Origin: Xylogone sp. PMI_703 | Taxonomy: Eukaryota > Ascomycota > Leotiomycetes | Direction: 5' to 3' | Length of the DNA stretch: 64,000 nucleotides | Assembly (NCBI GenBank): GCA_021399445.1 | Contig: JAJTUQ010000002.1 | Location: forward strand, 3,038,001 to 3,102,000 | The notes under the pieces: generated by a model | What the model saw: the letters and a program-made list of their open reading frames with translations, nothing else | Database searches by the model: none | Told to the model about the DNA's origin: nothing | Position numbers and translations under genes: made by a program | In this document: one piece after another, positions 60,040 through 64,000 of the stretch | Position numbering within the stretch: the first letter of the stretch is position 1 | Layout of the letters: every line of letters begins with the position of its first letter

Positions 60040-61209
60040 ATGAGAATTCCCTATACGGGCCTCCTGCCAGCACCATCCATTATTCCACGCAATGCTAACA
60101 CTGCGACTGGTGCCATTGCAGCTCTGTCGACTTTTCTTACAGCCCCACCTTCTCCATTCCTACATCCTGAATCCTCCGATCCGCAGTCGACGGTGATACT
60201 GTCCGGGGCAGGAATTTCAGTAGCTTCAGGACTGGCAGACTACCGCGGGGAGAATGGCACATACAGGGTAAATAAAACCTATCGTCCGATTTACTATCAC
60301 GAATTCGTATCAAAGCATGAGGCAAGGAAGAGATATTGGGCACGCAGTTTCCTGGGATGGGGATATCTACACAAGGCGAAACCGAATGCTACACACTACG
60401 CTATCAGGGACCTGGGCGCTCTGGGTATTGTGAGGAGCGTCATTACACAAAACGTTGATTCCTTCCACTCAATTGCCCACCCCCATATCCCAACCATCGA
60501 ATTACACGGATACCTTCGCGCTTCAGTGTGCGTGAGCTGTCGCCATGAGTTTCCCCGTGGCAAATTCCAAGAGTCCCTTGCCAGGCTGAATCCAGCCTGG
60601 GCACAGTTTTTAGATGAGGCGCTGGTTTCTGGTGCTCTAAATGCAGAGAATCCGGAGGGGCGCGCGGCGCGCGAGATCAAAACAAATCCAGATGGAGATG
60701 TAGATATTCCTGGGGTTCCATACTCTTCGTTTAGATATCCTGCATGTCCTCATTGTCTCAGAAATCCCCCCACTGCAGCAGATGGCACAAAGGCTAAGGT
60801 TGAAGTTGATCAAGACGGCGCTTGGGATGCTTCTAGCACAGCTGGGATATTGAAGCCTGCGGTAATCATGTTTGGAGAGAGTATAGTTCCTAGTGTGAAG
60901 GAGGCAGCTGAGCAAGCAATTGATGCATCAGGAAGGCTTCTAATCATGGGAACATCTCTGGCCACATATTCGGCATGGAGGCTGGCAAGACGGGCTATGG
61001 AAAGACGAATGCCAATTGCAATCATGAATCTGGGTGGCGTCAGGGGGGAAGAAGTCTTTTTTCAGAAACTCCCGCCGGCTCAAAAGGGTGAATTCGGCGT
61101 TCGAGTGGAAATGGCAACAGATAAAGTCTTGCCAGGCCTCGTTGCACAGCTCAATACTTTGATTAATTACCAAAGACGGCCCCAAGTGAGTCAAATAGGC
61201 AGCACTTAA
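60040..61209 (+). CDS. SIRT4-like NAD-dependent deacylase (sirtuin)
   Basis: Class II (SIRT4-type) sirtuin, 389 aa, single exon, probably mitochondrial. It uses NAD to remove acyl groups from lysine or to ADP-ribosylate. NAD-binding motif 'GAGISVASGLADYRG' (about 56-70); the SIRT4 signature 'YRPIYYHEFV' and 'RKRYWARSFLGW' (about 81-107); 'ITQNVDSFHSIAHP' (about 135-148); catalytic His156 in 'ELHGYLR'; zinc cysteines C164/C167 ('CVSC') and C236/C239 ('CPHC'); 'PAVIMFGESIV' and 'LLIMGTSLATYSAWRL' complete the fold. 'SFHSIAHP' replaces the usual 'xLHxxAG'. Start chosen at MRIPYTG because fungal members I recall begin alike; ATGs at 59943 and 59794 are alternatives. A 65-residue insert between the zinc pairs is longer than in animal SIRT4. 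Confidence 0.88.
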   Translation: MRIPYTGLLPAPSIIPRNANTATGAIAALSTFLTAPPSPFLHPESSDPQSTVILSGAGISVASGLADYRGENGTYRVNKTYRPIYYHEFVSKHEARKRYWARSFLGWGYLHKAKPNATHYAIRDLGALGIVRSVITQNVDSFHSIAHPHIPTIELHGYLRASVCVSCRHEFPRGKFQESLARLNPAWAQFLDEALVSGALNAENPEGRAAREIKTNPDGDVDIPGVPYSSFRYPACPHCLRNPPTAADGTKAKVEVDQDGAWDASSTAGILKPAVIMFGESIVPSVKEAAEQAIDASGRLLIMGTSLATYSAWRLARRAMERRMPIAIMNLGGVRGEEVFFQKLPPAQKGEFGVRVEMATDKVLPGLVAQLNTLINYQRRPQVSQIGST

Positions 61210-61289
61210 AGAGAAGGGTAAACGCGAATTCCCCGTGATGGAGCATAGGCCACCTGTACTATAACATATTATAACATAGTATTAACAAA

Positions 61290-61952
61290 TTAATAAAACC
61301 CCGGGGGTGCGTTTGTTCTGGGTACTTGTTTTCCGTCCTGTTTGATATGGAGATTTTGTGAAGGTTCGGCTTCTGTCCTGAGTTCTTTACTGGATGCTTT
61401 CTGGCCATGTTTCGGCTTTCTGCGTTTTGCATCTTCCCATTCCTGGTTTTCACGCTCAATCTCTTGTAGAACTATCGATTGTGAGCATGTGGTTGACAAG
61501 TCATAGAAGCAGTTACCTTCTTCCCATTCCTTTTCCTTCTCTTTATCACTCGTGCCTAATAACCCTTCCACATCAACTTCTTCCCCATTTTGTATCTTCT
61601 CTATTACTTCTTTTAATAGCCCAATTTTAGCATCAGCCCGCCTACTGAAATTCGCAAAGTCCTGCCGTAATGCAATCATCTGAATAGACATAGACCCGAT
61701 GAAGAGAAATATCCATATGAAAAATGTTGCAGGGTTCCATTCTTTCGATTTCGGCTTTTTCGCAGTCTTGGAGGTCGATTGACTCTTTCGCAGAGGTTTT
61801 GGGATTAAAGATTTCCAAAAGGCCGGCTGGACCACACTTTGCGTTGAGTATCGTGGTGGGTGGAGAGATATATTTGTTCTGGGGTGTATATATAGAGCGC
61901 GAACGCTTGGAGGGGCTGCGAGAACCCTCCGAAGCGGTATTGATATACTCAT
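61290..61952 (-). CDS. Small mitochondrial inner-membrane-type protein (DUF5321-like)
   Basis: 205 aa; exons 61517-61952 and 61471-61290 with a 45-nt intron (donor gtaact, acceptor atag). The N-terminus 'MSISIPLRRVLAAPPSVRAL' is rich in Arg/Ser without acids, typical of a mitochondrial presequence. One transmembrane segment 'TFFIWIFLFIGSMSIQMIAL' follows 'KSKEWNPA'. Then a charged helical stretch 'DFANFSRRADAKIGLLKEVI', an acidic patch, and a basic hydrophilic tail ending 'TNAPPGFY'. I think it belongs to a fungal family listed as DUF5321, but that is from memory. The intron has no stop and is a multiple of three, so an unspliced read-through form of 220 aa is also possible. Stops 80 bp from the sirtuin stop. 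Confidence 0.75.
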   Translation of the reverse strand: MSISIPLRRVLAAPPSVRALYIHPRTNISLHPPRYSTQSVVQPAFWKSLIPKPLRKSQSTSKTAKKPKSKEWNPATFFIWIFLFIGSMSIQMIALRQDFANFSRRADAKIGLLKEVIEKIQNGEEVDVEGLLGTSDKEKEKEWEEGNCFYDLSTTCSQSIVLQEIERENQEWEDAKRRKPKHGQKASSKELRTEAEPSQNLHIKQDGKQVPRTNAPPGFY

Positions 61953-62281
61953 TCTAACTTGTGTCGAAACTAGAGCATTTGAGGGTTGTCTGAGAAATTG
62001 AATATCGCGGGGAAGCCAGCTAGTAATTACGGTGCACCCTAGTTCCGATCTGCGAGGAAATTTCGATCGGAACTTTCACCACATTTTGCCGATACCTAGC
62101 AGTGGTTGCTATGGTAACCTGTGGTCTGCCTGGACCGCGCTCAACGCTCTTAACTAGGCAATTCAGGATGAACGAGGGCATTGAACACTGATTTGACATC
62201 ACTCTCTAAATTTTAAATGAGAAGCGATCGCATGTACACATTTACCGTTAGACTGCGTTGCTTTTTTCAGATTTTTATATA
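61953..62281. promoter_or_regulatory. Divergent promoter region, mitochondrial protein / separase
   Basis: 329 bp between two divergent start codons. No specific cell-cycle motif was recognised with confidence. Confidence 0.45.
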
Positions 62282-64000
62282 ATGGCTATCTCTCAGCTTA
62301 CAACGGATGTGATCCGTATCGCAGTATCTTCGACTGCAACATGCACGCCAGAAACTGCGACATTACTCGCCGATTTTTTACTTCCAAAGCATAATAAAGG
62401 CTCTGCGGAAATTATCTCTACTCAAAGAAATAGGTCGAAAAGCGTTTCAGCTCCGAAGACGAATGGTACAAAACGGCCTCCCTCCAGGCCCAGAAGCAGA
62501 GCGGCAGAAAAGGATGGTCAGGAGCCTCACGGTGAATTGTCAGCCAGGGAAAGATCAATACTTGCGACGGAAGTCATTAACGCTACGCTAAAATCACTCA
62601 GCGACGCCATCAAAACGCAGCCGGCTGTTCGAAACCAGACATCAACCAAAGATCCCAAAGAATCTGTTCGAAGTGACCTCAGACGGTCAAACTCAGAAGT
62701 TCGATCTCCACTAAAACCACGATCTCTAAATCGGGTAGCTACGGCTCCAAACGTTTCGGACTGCTCGAATGGCCTCTCCTGTGGTACATCACCATCCTCC
62801 GGGGAAAGAGCAACTGCGGAATGCGCCAGAGTCGCTTTTTCCTGCTTGCGGACATTACAGATGTCGAAGTCTTCAGGAGTCGACCTACCGCCTTTACAAA
62901 TAGAGAATGGAATGTCAGTGTTGATTGGAAAGCTTATTACACTAGGATTAGATGACTTGGCCCTGAAGGAGCTGAGAATCTTGAAGCGGATAATTGACCC
63001 GCGATCTGAACCAGTTGCAATCAAAAAACCTGCGCAAGCACCAACGAAAGCTTACGAACTTGTGGAATTGCTGGATTTTTCAGGAGCCGAATTAACAGGT
63101 AGCAAGATTGGGCTAGCTATCACCACTCAGTTACAGTGTCTAAGGCTCATGACTTCTTGTCGCAAGAATGAAGCTATAGAAGCAGCTCTACCGCTTTTAC
63201 AATATTCTCATCCCTCCTCGCCGATAAATCTACTTCTATTTGTTGCAAAGGAGGCTAACCAAACTCAAATTCAGAAGATAGCTCGCCAGATTCAGAGTTT
63301 TTCTGAGCTGACATTATCTTTGAGCCCTAGCATTTCAACTACAGAGGATGCAATTGCCCTGGATCCAAAGCTGAATATTCGTCCGGATATTGCCTTCCAA
63401 TTTCAATGCATTGCTCTTAATGCCCGTCTGAATTGGTGGCTGCTGGTTGGTCATAAAGGAGACCCATCTAAGGACATTTTGGATCCATTTTCCCGGTGTC
63501 TTTCTGCGTTTGTACGCCGGAATAAAAGTACTTCGTTGAAAGCGTATAATATTGCATCATCTGGTTTTGCATCTCTGAAGATAGCTATATCCAAATACGA
63601 TGCAAGCTTCAGTCTTGGTCCAGAGACACTTTTGAGAGGTATATATCAGTTACTCTGCACTCTCTCGCAAGAGGCAGGTTGCACAGAGGAGACAAGAAAT
63701 TGGATAGAGAAAATCCAGCCATTACATCCACCGAATGATGATTCAACAGCTAAAAGCTACGCTATTACTGCGAGATTAGTTACACTCAGCCTTCGCAGTG
63801 TTCCGATAACTCCCAAGACGGATGAGCGATTGCTAAGCTTACTTGAAGGCTTGGAGCGTCCTTTCAAAGGGCAATTATCAGAGATTGATGACCTTCTCAC
63901 TGAGGTTTCTGCAGTAAGAAGAGCAGCGATTACTTTACTTGCCAAATCTCATTCTCCCACTGGAGATAATTCATTAGAAGGTTGGACAACCGAACTCCAG
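62282..64000 (+). CDS. Separase N-terminal part (truncated by window end)
   Basis: The frame is open from ATG at 62282 to the window edge (573 codons) with no stop, and was checked codon by codon through much of its length. The start 'MAISQLTTDVIRIAVSS' followed by 'CTPETATLLADFLLP', then 'RSILATEVINATLKSLSDAI' and helical repeats ('ALKELRILKRIIDP', 'LLQYSHPSSPINLLLF', 'LDPKLNIRPDIAFQFQCIAL'), resembles the superhelical N-terminal region of fungal separase (Aspergillus BimB, yeast Esp1). Separase cleaves cohesin at anaphase. The catalytic His/Cys caspase-like domain lies beyond this window, so identity rests on the N-terminal part and could be revised by the downstream sequence. Confidence 0.7.
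   Translation, partial: MAISQLTTDVIRIAVSSTATCTPETATLLADFLLPKHNKGSAEIISTQRNRSKSVSAPKTNGTKRPPSRPRSRAAEKDGQEPHGELSARERSILATEVINATLKSLSDAIKTQPAVRNQTSTKDPKESVRSDLRRSNSEVRSPLKPRSLNRVATAPNVSDCSNGLSCGTSPSSGERATAECARVAFSCLRTLQMSKSSGVDLPPLQIENGMSVLIGKLITLGLDDLALKELRILKRIIDPRSEPVAIKKPAQAPTKAYELVELLDFSGAELTGSKIGLAITTQLQCLRLMTSCRKNEAIEAALPLLQYSHPSSPINLLLFVAKEANQTQIQKIARQIQSFSELTLSLSPSISTTEDAIALDPKLNIRPDIAFQFQCIALNARLNWWLLVGHKGDPSKDILDPFSRCLSAFVRRNKSTSLKAYNIASSGFASLKIAISKYDASFSLGPETLLRGIYQLLCTLSQEAGCTEETRNWIEKIQPLHPPNDDSTAKSYAITARLVTLSLRSVPITPKTDERLLSLLEGLERPFKGQLSEIDDLLTEVSAVRRAAITLLAKSHSPTGDNSLEGWTTELQ

Overview
This 64 kb window is nuclear DNA of a filamentous ascomycete (Pezizomycotina). Genes carry short introns of about 45-120 nt with GT...AG ends and CTAAC/CTNAC-like branch points. 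The gene set is typical of the group: CLU1/TIF31, forkhead with FHA, DML1, a single-gene LEU2-type isopropylmalate dehydrogenase, MED10, STM1, xylulokinase, SIRT4-like sirtuin, separase. My guess at class is Leotiomycetes, from overall feel of the protein sequences only; this is weak inference. I see no bacterial-type operon, CRISPR array, rRNA, recognisable tRNA or intact transposon.

Layout. I support 20 protein-coding genes, the last one cut by the right edge. 0.6-7 kb: CLU1/TIF31 (+) converging on a class-III aminotransferase (-). 7-13 kb: a gene-free block. 13-19 kb: forkhead regulator (+), peroxiredoxin-like protein (-), DML1/misato (+). 21-28 kb: a Thr-rich GPI-type surface protein built from repeated exons (+), LEU2 (-), a PHD-finger protein (-). 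28-41 kb: two gene-free blocks separated by a DUF4451-type regulator (-). 41-49 kb: a proline-rich protein, an MFS transporter, MED10 and a disordered basic protein (all -). 49-55 kb: a gene-free block, a bZIP regulator (+) and an STM1/HABP4-type RNA-binding protein (+). 56-64 kb: xylulokinase (-), CDF metal transporter (-), SIRT4-like sirtuin (+), a small mitochondrial membrane protein (-) and the N-terminal part of separase (+).

Gene models were built by hand: splice sites were chosen so that exons join in frame, and every complete model sums to a multiple of three. Several introns are worth checking. A 51-nt and a 45-nt intron are both multiples of three without a stop, and one bZIP intron appears to be GC-AG.

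The genes do not form one pathway. Three neighbours (CDF transporter, sirtuin, small membrane protein) are all probably mitochondrial, with divergent or convergent spacing of only 80-377 bp. The four long gene-free blocks all lie beside regulatory genes (forkhead, PHD, DUF4451, bZIP). They are enriched in the palindromic heptamer TAC-N-GTA, which I counted by eye at more than 30 sites in non-coding DNA and did not see in the exons I scanned. I found no convincing new multi-gene system. The best leads are the heptamer family, the frame-preserving intron inside the forkhead domain, the exon-repeat surface protein, and putative XlnR-type sites upstream of xylulokinase.
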